From positions 124,001-188,000 of the forward strand of contig JAWLGZ010000006.1 in assembly GCA_041690635.1 (NCBI GenBank): a DNA stretch of 64,000 nt. Direction: 5' to 3'. Origin of the DNA: JAWLGZ01 sp041690635. GTDB taxonomy: Bacteria; Pseudomonadota; Gammaproteobacteria; Thiohalomonadales; Thiohalomonadaceae. The first letter of the stretch is position 1. Each line of letters begins with the position of its first letter. Shown one piece after another: positions 35,943-45,398 of this stretch. The notes below the pieces were generated by a model. The model made no database searches, was not told where the DNA came from, and saw only the letters and a program-made list of their open reading frames with translations. The translations under genes and the position numbers were made by a program.

Positions 35943-37078
35943 TTCCATATCGCCTTGCACCCGCCGGTGAGCCGATTCGGCTCAAAGCCGATTCCCTGTG
36001 GCGCGAATGGCTGGTGAATCGCTGTGCACCGTTCGGCGTGGGACTCTATGGTTCCGGAACCTCTGCGCTCGGGGCGGCGCTTTGCATGGCGCGGCGCTCC
36101 ACCGGCCGTCGACGGGTGCTTCTTCCGGGATATGCCTGTCCGGCGCTGGTGAGCGCCGCGCTGCATGCGGAGATGGAGGTGGTACCTGTCGACTTCGTTC
36201 CGGAGCGCCCATGGCTGGACTTGACCGACCTCGACCGATGCCTCGATGAACGGGTCGCGGCGGTGGTCGGGACCGATCTGTTGGGGCTCGGCGAGCGCTG
36301 GCCGGAGTTGGCGGACCGCTGCCGGGCCAACGGCTCACTGCTGATTCAGGACAGCGCGCAGCACTTTCCTGGCCCGGGCGAGCCGGCGGAGTGGCCGGGG
36401 GATTTTGTCGTGCTCAGCTTCGGTCGGGGAAAACCGGTATCACTACTCGGCGGCGGTGCCTGCCTTTACCGGGGTGTCAACGCGCCTCCCGAGGGGCGTT
36501 ACGACGAGGCACGGTTGCGGCCACTCCTCGAAACGGTGGCCTATAACACGCTGATCCGTCCCTGGCTCTACTGGGTTCCGGCCGTACTGCCGGGCTTGGG
36601 GCTGGGCGAGACCCGCTACCGACCCTTCAGGGAGCGCCCCGTAAACCGTTGGCGGCTTGAGCGGCTGCCGGCCAATGCGGACCGACACCCGAGCGGGACC
36701 GCAGAGGCAGTGGCAGGCGTGATCAGCTCAACGGCCTTCGGGGATCTGGCAATGCTGTGCGACGTGACACCCGGCCGCTTGCTGCGCTACCCGCTGCTTG
36801 CGCCTACGCGCGCGGTACGGGATCACCTGGCAGGCATGTTGGGGCGTTGGGGGGGCTCGGCACTCTACGGCGATGCGCTCCCGTGGATCAGGGAGGTTCC
36901 GGCGGCAGTCAGGCGAAGGGCGCTGCCCAACGCGCGGGACTTCGGTGCCCGGCTGCTGACACTGCCGATTCATGGCGGGCTGGGGACGGTTGCGTTGAGA
37001 AACATCGCGCGCTGTCTGCACACCGCCGGTGAGGTGCGAGACGAAACCCATCGGCTGGAAAGGAGGGAACAGTCTTGA
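35939..37078 (+). CDS. DegT/DnrJ/EryC1-like PLP-dependent protein
   Basis: 379 residues with fold-type I features: LYGSGTSALGAALCMA near 33 (PLP phosphate loop), LLPGYACPALVSAALH near 59, the pyridine-nitrogen aspartate in LLIQDSAQHFPG near 132, and the Schiff-base lysine in LSFGRGKPVSLLGGGACL near 160. It should make or use an amino sugar nucleotide. C-terminal parts are divergent from the sugar aminotransferases I know, so a different reaction is possible. The GTG at 35939 overlaps the preceding stop; another in-frame GTG at 35921 is an alternative. Confidence 0.7.
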   Translation: MIPYRLAPAGEPIRLKADSLWREWLVNRCAPFGVGLYGSGTSALGAALCMARRSTGRRRVLLPGYACPALVSAALHAEMEVVPVDFVPERPWLDLTDLDRCLDERVAAVVGTDLLGLGERWPELADRCRANGSLLIQDSAQHFPGPGEPAEWPGDFVVLSFGRGKPVSLLGGGACLYRGVNAPPEGRYDEARLRPLLETVAYNTLIRPWLYWVPAVLPGLGLGETRYRPFRERPVNRWRLERLPANADRHPSGTAEAVAGVISSTAFGDLAMLCDVTPGRLLRYPLLAPTRAVRDHLAGMLGRWGGSALYGDALPWIREVPAAVRRRALPNARDFGARLLTLPIHGGLGTVALRNIARCLHTAGEVRDETHRLERREQS

Positions 37079-38223
37079 TTCGAATCGTTCATGTGGCCGG
37101 GGCGCGTCCGAACTTCATGAAGGTGGCGCCGGTGATGGAGTCGCTCGGCCAGGCGGCGGGACGACGCGGCGTGGCGCTGGAGCAGATCCTGGTGCATACG
37201 GGGCAGCACTACGACCGCGCCATGTCCGACCTGTTCTTCGAGCAGCTGGGTCTGCCGCGTCCGGACGTCAACCTGAACGTTGGGTCCGGGTCCCACGGCG
37301 AGCAGACCGGGCGCATCATGGAACGGTTCGAGACGGTGCTGATCGAGCGGCGCCCCGACATGGTGGTGGTGGTCGGCGACGTCAACTCCACGGTTGCCTG
37401 TGCCCTCGATGCCCGGAAGCTCGGCATCCCTGTCGCCCACGTGGAGGCAGGACTGCGCAGCCTCGATCGGAGCATGCCGGAGGAGATCAATCGCCTTGCC
37501 ACCGATGCGATTTCGGATCTGCTGCTGGTAACGGATCGCTACGCCGAGGAGAACCTGCGCCGCGAGGGTGCGCCGCCGGAGTCGATCCACTTTGTCGGCA
37601 ACGTCATGATCGACACGTTGATGAAGCACAAGGCGCACGCCCTCTCCCTGCCGGTGCTGGAGCAGTTCGGGCTGCGCCGTGACGGCCACACGCAACCCTA
37701 CGCGCTGATGACGCTGCATCGTCCCGCCAACGTGGACAGGCGCGATGTGTTGCAGGAGATCGGGGAGACGCTCGCGGAGCTGGGCCGTGACATGACGATT
37801 CTATTTCCCGCGCATCCCAGGACCCGTTCCCGCATCGGCCAGTACGGGCTCGACGGGCTGTTTTCCGAAGCCAACGGAATCCGCCGCTGCGAGCCGCTCG
37901 GCTACCTCGAATTCCTTAACCTGATGGCGAACGCGCAACTCATCCTGACCGACAGCGGGGGCATTCAGGAGGAGAGCACGATCCTCGGCGTTCCCTGTCT
38001 TACCCTGCGGCCCAATACAGAGCGCCCGGTAACCATCTCCGAGGGTACCAACCGCCTGGTCAATCCGGACCGGCGGAGTATTGCAGCGGCACTCGCCGGC
38101 ATCGGGAAGGGGAGCGGGTCGGTGCCGCCGCTTTGGGATGGCCATGCCGGCCAGCGGGTAGCGGAGGTGCTGCTCGATTACCTGGATGCGAACGGGGCAC
38201 AGGCCCGCGCAGCGGGTACCTGA
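37075..38223 (+). CDS. wecB: UDP-N-acetylglucosamine 2-epimerase (non-hydrolysing)
   Basis: 382 residues. It interconverts UDP-GlcNAc and UDP-ManNAc. Family signatures: VAGARPNFMKVAPV (4-17), HTGQHYDRAMSDLFFEQL, VVGDVNSTVACALDA, HVEAGLRSLDRSMPEEINR, and the nucleotide site DSGGIQEESTILGVP near 296-310. The start is TTG at 37075, overlapping the previous stop, with a perfect AGGAGG (37061-37066) 8 bases upstream. With the dehydrogenase at 9380 it could provide UDP-ManNAcA for the EPS. Confidence 0.93.
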   Translation: MIRIVHVAGARPNFMKVAPVMESLGQAAGRRGVALEQILVHTGQHYDRAMSDLFFEQLGLPRPDVNLNVGSGSHGEQTGRIMERFETVLIERRPDMVVVVGDVNSTVACALDARKLGIPVAHVEAGLRSLDRSMPEEINRLATDAISDLLLVTDRYAEENLRREGAPPESIHFVGNVMIDTLMKHKAHALSLPVLEQFGLRRDGHTQPYALMTLHRPANVDRRDVLQEIGETLAELGRDMTILFPAHPRTRSRIGQYGLDGLFSEANGIRRCEPLGYLEFLNLMANAQLILTDSGGIQEESTILGVPCLTLRPNTERPVTISEGTNRLVNPDRRSIAAALAGIGKGSGSVPPLWDGHAGQRVAEVLLDYLDANGAQARAAGT

Positions 38224-38318
38224 TCTGCGCGATCAGTTATCGGAAAACCCATTGCTCCGGGCGAGCGGGAACGGCACTACGGCGCAGTGGGTGTGCGGTC
38301 GAACGCTCCCGCGGAGCG
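38220..38318. terminator. Two hairpins between convergent wecB and galE
   Basis: CTGATC-TGCGC-GATCAG (38220-38236) overlaps the wecB stop, and CGCTCC-CGC-GGAGCG (38304-38318) lies before the galE 3' end. Neither is followed by a T-run; they may serve as bidirectional ends for the converging transcripts. Confidence 0.4.
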
Positions 38319-38347
38319 GAATCCGAAACAGGGGGTTAGCGGATGGA

Positions 38348-39376
38348 TCAGCCCGCGCCGCTGATCTGACCGATGGAGTGTGCGTCACCGCGGCGCGCCG
38401 CCAGGCGGCGCTCCCAGGCGAGCGAGGTACGCACGATGAGCCCCAGATCGTCATAGCGCGGCGCCCAGCCGAACAGCTTGCGGATGCGATCCGATTTGGC
38501 GACCAGTGTCGGCGGGTCGCCGGGGCGGCGCAGCTCCTCGCGTATTTCGATCTGGCTGCCGTTCGCGCCGACGACCGCATTCAGGACCTCACGGACGCTG
38601 TAGCCGTGCCCGTATCCGCAGTTGAGGGTCACCGATTCCCCGCCATGGCGCAGGTAGTCCAGTGCGCGCAGATGGGCCGCCGCCAGATCCTCCACGTGGA
38701 TGTAGTCACGTACTCCGGTGCCATCCGGCGTCGGATAGTCGGTGCCGTAGACCGCAACATACTCCCGGCGGCCGACCGCCGCCTCGCAGGCCACCTTGAT
38801 CAGGAGGGTCGCTTCGGGGGTGGACTGGCCGATGCGCTGTTCCGGATCACAGCCCGCCACATTGAAGTAGCGCAGGATCACATGCCGCATCGGCCCGGCG
38901 CCGCTCAGGTCACGCAGCATCCATTCGGACATCAGCTTGGAAGTCCCATAGGGGTTGATGGGGTTGACCGGCGTCTCCTCGGTGGCGACGCCCCCATCCG
39001 GAATGCCGTAGACCGCGGCGGTCGACGAGAAGATGAAGTTGCGCACACCCGCCTGAGAGCAGCAGTGGAGCAGGGAGCGGGTGTTGCAGGTGTTGTTGCC
39101 GTAGTACTTGAGGGGATCGCTGACCGACTCGGGCACCACCGTGTGTGCGGCGAAGTGCATCACCGTGTCGACGTCGTGCTCGCGCAGCAGCCGGCCGACG
39201 AGCTCCGCATCCCCGACGTTACCGACGACCAGTTCTCCGTGCAGCACCGCGTCGGCCGAACCGGTGGAGAGGTTGTCGAGCACGACCACCCGCTCCCCGG
39301 CCTCGCCAAGCTGGCGCGCCACATGGCTGCCGATGTAGCCGGCACCGCCTGTTACCAGGACCGCTTTCCCTTGCAT
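38348..39376 (-). CDS. galE: UDP-glucose 4-epimerase
   Basis: 342-residue extended short-chain dehydrogenase. NAD-binding TGGAGYIGSHVARQL (residues 9-23), the catalytic serine region IFSSTAAVYG near 122 and the YxxxK pair in YGTSKLMSEW near 149 are in place, as is the DYIHVEDLAAAHL segment. It supplies UDP-galactose or UDP-GalNAc for EPS. ATG at 39376 has GGAGGA 7 bases upstream. The gene is divergent from manC across 184 bp and convergent with wecB. Confidence 0.93.
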   Translation of the reverse strand: MQGKAVLVTGGAGYIGSHVARQLGEAGERVVVLDNLSTGSADAVLHGELVVGNVGDAELVGRLLREHDVDTVMHFAAHTVVPESVSDPLKYYGNNTCNTRSLLHCCSQAGVRNFIFSSTAAVYGIPDGGVATEETPVNPINPYGTSKLMSEWMLRDLSGAGPMRHVILRYFNVAGCDPEQRIGQSTPEATLLIKVACEAAVGRREYVAVYGTDYPTPDGTGVRDYIHVEDLAAAHLRALDYLRHGGESVTLNCGYGHGYSVREVLNAVVGANGSQIEIREELRRPGDPPTLVAKSDRIRKLFGWAPRYDDLGLIVRTSLAWERRLAARRGDAHSIGQISGAG

Positions 39377-39560
39377 TCGGTTTCCTCCAGGGAGTTCGGT
39401 TGCAAACCGTCCGTTGTCTGTTCTGGCGCGCACGCGGCAACCGGTCCGCACGCGTTCGGTGCAAGAAGAAAACTAGCACACGGTATTCGGGTCACGCGGG
39501 ATCGCGCCGGATGACCTACAGTTCTTCGGATATCACGGTAGGGAGCGGGGCAGGACGCTG

Positions 39561-40973
39561 ATGATTCCGGTGATACTTTCCGGCGGCTCAGGGAGTCGGC
39601 TGTGGCCGTTGTCGAGACAACTCCATCCGAAGCAGTTCCTGCCCCTGGTGGGCGACCGGACCATGGTGCAGATTACAGCGCTCAGGGCCGCAGGCTGTGA
39701 CGGCGCCGGGCGACCACTGGTGGTCTGCAACGAGGCGCACCGCTTTCTGGTTGCCGAACAGTTGCGGCTGGCAGGCGTCGAGCCGGGGGCCATCCTGCTC
39801 GAACCGGTGGCACGCAACACCGCCCCGGCCATTGCGGTGGCCGCCTGCGAGGCCCTGTCGCAGGATCGGAATCCGTTGCTCCTGGTGTTGCCGGCCGACC
39901 ATGCGATACGCAACGAAGAACGCTTCGCCGAGGCGGTGGTGAGGGCGCGCCGGTCCGCTGAAGAGGGCGCACTGGTCACCTTCGGGGTTGTTCCAGACCG
40001 CCCTGAAACCGGCTACGGGTACATCCGGTGCGGGGATCCGGTTCCCGGCGGCGATGGCGCCTGCCGGGTGGCGGCGTTTGCCGAGAAGCCGGATCGCGCA
40101 GCGGCGGAGGCGTACTGTGCTGCCGGGGATTACCTCTGGAACAGCGGCATGTTCCTGTTTCGTGCGTCGTGCTACCTGGAGGAGTTGAGGCGGTTCGTAC
40201 CGGAGATGGCGGAGGCGACGCGCCGGGCACACGGCAACGCCCGGCGCGACCTGGACTTTCTGCGACTCGACAGTGATGCCTTTGCAGAGTCGCCAGCCGA
40301 TTCGATCGACTACGCCGTGATGGAGAGGACCGACCGGGCGGTGGTGGTTCCGCTGGACGCCGGCTGGAGCGATGTCGGCTCCTGGGCGGCGCTGCAGGAG
40401 GCGGATGCCCGTGACGGTGACGGGAACGTGCTGCACGGCGACGTGCTCGCCATCGACAGCCGCAACTGCTACCTGCGGTCCGAGGAGCGGCTTGTCGCAA
40501 CCGTGGGCCTGGAGGACCATGTTGTCGTCGAGACCGCCGATGCGGTGCTGGTGGCGCACCGGGATCGGGTGCAGGAGGTGAAGCGGATCGTCGAGCGGCT
40601 CGACGAACTCGGGCGGGATGAGGCGTCGAACCACCGGCGGGTCTACCGGCCGTGGGGCTCCTACGAGTGCATCAGTCTCGGGGATCGTTTCCAGGTCAAG
40701 CGCATCGTCGTCAAACCGGGGGAGCGCCTGTCGACACAGATGCATCACCATCGGGCGGAACACTGGGTGGTGGTGCGCGGCACGGCACGGGTGACCTGTG
40801 GGGAGGCGGTGAACATGGTTTCGGAGAACGAATCCACCTACATCCCGCTCGGCACCCGCCACTGCCTGGAGAACCCGGGTCGAATCCCGTTGGAGCTTAT
40901 CGAGGTACAGAGCGGGAGTTATCTCGGCGAGGACGACATCATCCGCTTCAGTGATCTCTACGGGCGGGATTGA
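39561..40973 (+). CDS. manC: Mannose-1-phosphate guanylyltransferase/mannose-6-phosphate isomerase
   Basis: 470-residue bifunctional type II enzyme. Nucleotidyltransferase domain with GGSGSRLWPLSRQLHPKQF (6-24) and FAEKPDRAAAEAY near 173-185; C-terminal cupin isomerase domain from about 355 with RPWGSYECISLGDRFQVKR and HHHRAEHWVVVRGTA near 394-408 that bind the metal. It makes GDP-mannose from fructose 6-phosphate together with a phosphomannomutase, which is not in this window. AGGA lies 6 bases before the ATG. Confidence 0.95.
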   Translation: MIPVILSGGSGSRLWPLSRQLHPKQFLPLVGDRTMVQITALRAAGCDGAGRPLVVCNEAHRFLVAEQLRLAGVEPGAILLEPVARNTAPAIAVAACEALSQDRNPLLLVLPADHAIRNEERFAEAVVRARRSAEEGALVTFGVVPDRPETGYGYIRCGDPVPGGDGACRVAAFAEKPDRAAAEAYCAAGDYLWNSGMFLFRASCYLEELRRFVPEMAEATRRAHGNARRDLDFLRLDSDAFAESPADSIDYAVMERTDRAVVVPLDAGWSDVGSWAALQEADARDGDGNVLHGDVLAIDSRNCYLRSEERLVATVGLEDHVVVETADAVLVAHRDRVQEVKRIVERLDELGRDEASNHRRVYRPWGSYECISLGDRFQVKRIVVKPGERLSTQMHHHRAEHWVVVRGTARVTCGEAVNMVSENESTYIPLGTRHCLENPGRIPLELIEVQSGSYLGEDDIIRFSDLYGRD

Positions 40974-41047
40974 AAGGGCCAGGGCCATGACAAAGGCGAT
41001 GTGACGGGGGACAATGAGTCCGACTCCGCGCCCCGATTCCCCGATCA

Positions 41048-41734
41048 ATGACCTCCGATCCACGGCTCCACATCTCCGGCCTGACGCGCCGCTTCCCCGA
41101 TGCCCCGCACCCGGTGCTCGACCGGCTCGATTTCGCGGTCAACGGCGGCGAGATTGTCGCGGTGCTCGGCCGCAGCGGTTCGGGGAAATCGACGCTCTTC
41201 AATCTCATCGCCGGCATCGACGCCGCGGATGCCGGCAGCGTCTCTGTCGGCGGCACCGACCTGACGCGGCTCAGCGAACGCGATCGCACCCTGTTCCGGC
41301 GCCGGCGAATCGGTTTCGTCTACCAGTTCTTCAATCTCATCCCGACACTGACGGTGGAGGAGAACGCGGCACTGCCGCTGGAACTGAACGGTGACCGCAG
41401 TCGCGGGGAGGTGCGGCGACTGCTGGCGGCGGTCGGGCTTGCCGATCGGGCAGACGACTTTCCCGACCGCCTCTCCGGCGGCGAACAGCAGCGGGTGGCG
41501 ATCGCCCGCGCCCTGGTCCACCATCCCGACCTGATCCTTGCCGACGAACCCACCGGCAACCTGGATGCGGAAAGCGGTGAACGGGCAATTCAACTCCTGA
41601 CCGACCTGACCCGCGAGCGGGGGGCTTCCCTGCTGATCGCCACCCACAGCCTTGCCGTCAGCCGGCTGGCGGACCGGGTGCTCACCCTGGAGGCGGGACG
41701 GCTGACGGAGCGGACCGGAGCGCTCGCCTGGTGA
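41048..41734 (+). CDS. ABC transporter ATP-binding protein (LolD/AttE-like)
   Basis: 228 residues. Walker A GRSGSGKST near 38-46, Q-loop YQFFNLIPTL near 95, signature LSGGEQQRVAIARAL near 142 and Walker B LILADEPTGNLD near 161 are all intact. This is the MacB/LolD class, which powers mechanotransmission rather than substrate passage through the membrane. It pairs with the large FtsX-type permease 10 bp downstream. No SD is visible before the ATG. Confidence 0.93.
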   Translation: MTSDPRLHISGLTRRFPDAPHPVLDRLDFAVNGGEIVAVLGRSGSGKSTLFNLIAGIDAADAGSVSVGGTDLTRLSERDRTLFRRRRIGFVYQFFNLIPTLTVEENAALPLELNGDRSRGEVRRLLAAVGLADRADDFPDRLSGGEQQRVAIARALVHHPDLILADEPTGNLDAESGERAIQLLTDLTRERGASLLIATHSLAVSRLADRVLTLEAGRLTERTGALAW

Positions 41735-41744
41735 GAGCTTGCCG

Positions 41745-44234
41745 GTGAAGATTCTGCTTCTCCTCGCCTGGCGCCAACTGGTCCGCCAGCGACTGCAGAG
41801 CGCGCTGACCCTGCTCGGTATTGCCCTCGGTGTTGCGGTGGTGGTGGCGGTCGATCTGGCGAACGAGAGTTCGAGCCGTGCGCTCGAGCGAACCCTGGAT
41901 GCGCTTACCGGTACCGCGACCCACCATATCGTCGGTCCGCCGCGCGGCTTCGATGAAGCGCTCTATCTCCGGCTGCGCCTGCAAGGAGTGCGGGCCAGCG
42001 CACCGGTCGTTGAAGGGTTCATTCGCATCGGGGGTGAGACCTGGCGGCTGCTCGGCATCGACCCGCTGGCCGAGTCCCGTTTCCGGCCGCAGGTGGAGAG
42101 CACGGATGAGGGGGCACTGCGCCGATTGATGGTGGAGCCCGGCAGCGTGCTGGCACCGCCGCGCGGTGCGCGACACGCCGATGCGGAGGGGCGAATGGTG
42201 GCGGAGGCCGGCGGGCGCACCGAGGTGCTCCGCCTGGCCGGCACCTACCGATCGAATGCCGGCATCGATGATCTGCTGCTGGCGGACATCGCCACCGCCC
42301 AGACGCTGCTGGATCGGGTGGGCCGCCTCGACCGCATCGATCTCCAGCTCTCCGCGTCGCAGGTCGAGGAGGTCGCGGCGATGCTCCCGCCCGGCCTGCA
42401 TGTGGAGGAGGCGGAGGCCCGTCGCGGCCATACCGAACAGCTTGCCCGTGCCTTCCAGATAAACCTGAGAGCGATGAGTCTGCTGGCGCTGCTGGTGGGT
42501 GCGTTCCTGGTCTACAACACGGTGGCATTCGGCGTCATTCGTCATCGCGAACTGCTGGGGACCCTGCGCGCGGTGGGGGCGACACCGCATCAGGTGGTTA
42601 TGCTGGTGATGGGGCAGGCGCTCCTGATGGGAACGCTCGGGACCGTCCTCGGCGTGCTTGGCGGCCTGGTACTCGGTGACGTGCTGCTCGCCCTGGTCAC
42701 CCGCACCATCAACGACCTCTACTTTGTCCTCTCGGTGCGGGAGGTGACGGTCGCGCCCGGTTCCCTGCTGCTGGGCGGCGGAATGGGGGTGGCGGTGACG
42801 CTGCTCGCGGCGGGGATTCCTGCGCGGGAGGCGGCGCGTGTCGCGCCGCTCACCGTGCAGCGCCGTTCGCATCTGGAGCGGCGTACCGGAAGGGGCGCAC
42901 TCATCGGGGCGGTGGTGGGCGCGCCGCTCATCCTGATCGGGCTGCTGCTGCCGCAGCTTGCGGAGCGATCGCTGCTGGCGGGCTTCGTCGCCCTCGGCCT
43001 GATCATGATTGGAGCGGGGGCGCTGGTCCCGCTGCTGGTCGCGGGGATCGGGGCCATTGGGAGCCGTGTGGTGCGCGGTGTGCTCGGGCGGCGGGCGGTC
43101 CGCGGGCTCTCCGCGGGCCTGAGCCGTTCCGGCATTGCGGTCGCCGCGCTCGCGATCGCGGTCTCCGCCACGGTGGGGGTGACGGTGATGGTGGACAGTT
43201 TCCGCGTCTCCGTGGCGGACTGGCTGGAGGCGATCCTGGTCGGGGATGTCTACGTTGCGCCGCCGGGTACCGTTTCCAGCCGGGTGGACGGCACGCTGGA
43301 CCCGTCGGTGGTCGAGCGGTTCCGGGCACTGCCGGGTGTGGCGGCGGTGCGCGGGACACGGCGGGTCGAGGTGATGGCGGAGTCGGGGCCGGTGAGCCTG
43401 CTCGCGGTCGAGGCCGTTTCCCACACCCGCGACCGCTTCACCCTGCTGGCGGGCGAGCCGGAATCGGCGTGGCAGGCGTTTCGTGCCGGCGAGGCGGTGT
43501 TCGCCTCGGAGCCGCTGGCGTTTCACCGCCGCATCGAACCCGGAGACCGCATCGAGCTGATGACCGACCGGGGGATGCGGGAATTCCCGGTGGCGGCGAT
43601 CTACCGCGACTACGGCTCCGAGGCCGGCGTGGTGGCGATGGGGATGAGCATCTACCGGCAGCTGTGGGATGACCCGGACCACTCCTCCCTGGTGCTCTAT
43701 GCCGCCCCCGGCGTTCCGACCGACACACTGCTGGCGAACGCGCGCGCCGCGGCGGCGGAGCTCTCCCAGACGCTCGAGGTGCGCTCCAACGAAGCGATAC
43801 GCAGCGTCTCGCTGGCCATCTTCGATCGCACCTTCACCGTCACCCGGGTGCTGCGGCTGTTGACCGTGCTGGTGGCGGCGGTCGGTATCTTCGGCGCGCT
43901 GTCGGCGATGCAGATCGAACGCGCCCGGGAGCACGCCCTGCTGCGTTCGCTCGGCGTCACACCGGGCGGGCTGTTCCTGCTGGTGGGGCTGGAGACCGCG
44001 CTGCTGGGGCTGGTTGCGGGTCTCGTCGCCATCCCACTCGGCGTGGTGACGGCAGAGGTGCTGATCGATGTGATCAACCGCCGCGCGTTCGGCTGGAGCA
44101 TGGACCTGGTGGTGCCCCCTGCCGTGCCGCTGGAGGCGCTGACGCTGGCGGTTGGTTCGGCGCTGGCGGCCGGGATCTATCCGGCCTGGCGAATGGCGCG
44201 GACCCCGCCGGCACTGGCCCTGCGCGAGGAGTGA
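41745..44234 (+). CDS. FtsX/MacB-type ABC permease, double-domain (AttF-AttG-like)
   Basis: 829 residues with the internal duplication common in AttFG-like and YbbP-like permeases: helix 1 with LLAWRQLVRQRLQSALTLLGIALG, a periplasmic domain to about 240, a first FtsX block of three helices (about 245-365, LGTLRAVGATPHQVVMLVMG), two helices near 385-440, a second periplasmic domain (475-700) and a second FtsX block near 705-820 (LLRSLGVTPGGLFLLVG). It probably moves a lipid or lipoprotein out of the inner membrane. I favour GTG at 41745, with GAGAG about 8 bases upstream; TTG at 41739 is possible. GTGA overlap with the next gene. Confidence 0.9.
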   Translation: MKILLLLAWRQLVRQRLQSALTLLGIALGVAVVVAVDLANESSSRALERTLDALTGTATHHIVGPPRGFDEALYLRLRLQGVRASAPVVEGFIRIGGETWRLLGIDPLAESRFRPQVESTDEGALRRLMVEPGSVLAPPRGARHADAEGRMVAEAGGRTEVLRLAGTYRSNAGIDDLLLADIATAQTLLDRVGRLDRIDLQLSASQVEEVAAMLPPGLHVEEAEARRGHTEQLARAFQINLRAMSLLALLVGAFLVYNTVAFGVIRHRELLGTLRAVGATPHQVVMLVMGQALLMGTLGTVLGVLGGLVLGDVLLALVTRTINDLYFVLSVREVTVAPGSLLLGGGMGVAVTLLAAGIPAREAARVAPLTVQRRSHLERRTGRGALIGAVVGAPLILIGLLLPQLAERSLLAGFVALGLIMIGAGALVPLLVAGIGAIGSRVVRGVLGRRAVRGLSAGLSRSGIAVAALAIAVSATVGVTVMVDSFRVSVADWLEAILVGDVYVAPPGTVSSRVDGTLDPSVVERFRALPGVAAVRGTRRVEVMAESGPVSLLAVEAVSHTRDRFTLLAGEPESAWQAFRAGEAVFASEPLAFHRRIEPGDRIELMTDRGMREFPVAAIYRDYGSEAGVVAMGMSIYRQLWDDPDHSSLVLYAAPGVPTDTLLANARAAAAELSQTLEVRSNEAIRSVSLAIFDRTFTVTRVLRLLTVLVAAVGIFGALSAMQIERAREHALLRSLGVTPGGLFLLVGLETALLGLVAGLVAIPLGVVTAEVLIDVINRRAFGWSMDLVVPPAVPLEALTLAVGSALAAGIYPAWRMARTPPALALREE

Positions 44235-45394
44235 CGGTGACCGCCATGCAAGGGAGAAAACGTGTGGGAGCGCGGTGGTGCCTGCCGGGCTTCCTTCTCG
44301 CCCTCGCCGTACTGGCGGGCTGCGGTGCCCCGGAACCGCCCTCGGATTCAGGGGTCAACGTGGCCGAAGCGCTGGGGCAGGCGGAGGCGGAGGGATTCGC
44401 CCGCGCCACCGATCCGCGCCGGTTTCGTTTCCCGGCCGATCACGGCCCGCACCCCGCCTTCCGCAACGAGTGGTGGTATCTGACCGGCAATCTGGAGGGG
44501 ACGGGGGGACGGCGCTTCGGCTTCCAGGTCACCTTCTTCCGCATCGGCCTGTCGGCGGAGCCGGTGGAAAGCCCCTCGGCCTGGGCCGCCAACGCGGTCT
44601 GGATGGCCCACTTCGCCCTGACCGACGCGCACGGAAAACGGTTCCACGCCTTCGAGCGCTTCGCCCGCGATGCGGTGGGGCTGGCCGGCGCACAGGCCGA
44701 GCCGTTGGCAGTCTGGCTTGAGGAGTGGCGACTGACCGGCACGGAGGACGGCCTGCCCTGGCGGCTGGAGATGGCGGAGGAGGGCATTGGCCTGAACCTC
44801 TCCCTCGAGCCGCAGAAGCCGCCCGTGCTCCAGGGCGACGCCGGACTCAGTCAGAAAAGCGCCGAACCGGGCAACGCCTCCTACTACTACTCCATCCCGC
44901 GCCTGGCGGCCCGGGGCACCGTCACCTCGAACGGTGAGACCATTCCGGTCACCGGCCTCGCCTGGCTCGATCGCGAATGGAGTACCAGCGCCCTTGGCCC
45001 CGATCAGGTGGGGTGGGACTGGTTCGCCCTCCAGTTCGACGACGGCAGCGACCTGATGCTCTACCGCCTGCGCCGAAGGGATGGCGCCACCGACCCGCAC
45101 AGCGCCGGCAGCTTCATTACACCGGAGGGCGGGAAGCGTGCGCTGGCGGCCGGCGATTTCGAGCTGGAGCCGGTGGAGATGTGGGAGAGCCCGCGCGGCG
45201 GCCGCTATCCGGTGGCCTGGCGGTTGCGCCTGCCGGCACTGGGACTGGAGCTTGTCATCCGTCCTCTCCTGCGTGATCAGGAGCTGGAACTGACCGTCCG
45301 CTACTGGGAGGGCGCGGTCGACGTTCACGGTACACGCGGCGGCCGGCCGGTGCAGGGCAGGGGATACGTGGAGCTGACCGGCTACGCGGAGTAG
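44231..45394 (+). CDS. AttH/CrtC-like lipocalin-domain lipoprotein
   Basis: 387 residues. Lipobox LAGC gives a lipidated Cys at about residue 31. The body is a two-domain lipocalin-like fold of the AttH/carotenoid 1,2-hydratase type: FPADHGPHPAFRNEWWYLTGNL near 67-88 (written FPADHGPHPAFRNEWWYL), FGFQVTFFRIGL, YYSIPRLAARGTV and AWLDREWSTSAL with a conserved tryptophan-aspartate pattern, and GWDWFALQFDDGSDLMLYRL. It is likely the periplasmic lipid-handling partner of the ABC permease, as in attEFGH clusters. Start is GTG overlapping the permease stop; GTG at 44237 or ATG at 44246 are alternatives. Confidence 0.85.
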   Translation: MTVTAMQGRKRVGARWCLPGFLLALAVLAGCGAPEPPSDSGVNVAEALGQAEAEGFARATDPRRFRFPADHGPHPAFRNEWWYLTGNLEGTGGRRFGFQVTFFRIGLSAEPVESPSAWAANAVWMAHFALTDAHGKRFHAFERFARDAVGLAGAQAEPLAVWLEEWRLTGTEDGLPWRLEMAEEGIGLNLSLEPQKPPVLQGDAGLSQKSAEPGNASYYYSIPRLAARGTVTSNGETIPVTGLAWLDREWSTSALGPDQVGWDWFALQFDDGSDLMLYRLRRRDGATDPHSAGSFITPEGGKRALAAGDFELEPVEMWESPRGGRYPVAWRLRLPALGLELVIRPLLRDQELELTVRYWEGAVDVHGTRGGRPVQGRGYVELTGYAE

Positions 45395-45398
45395 GTGA

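Noticed and set aside
41682..43934. 750-codon minus-strand frame opposite the ABC permease
   Set aside because: Arg/His/Gln-rich composition without hydrophobic pattern or motif; the plus strand has a complete FtsX-type permease.
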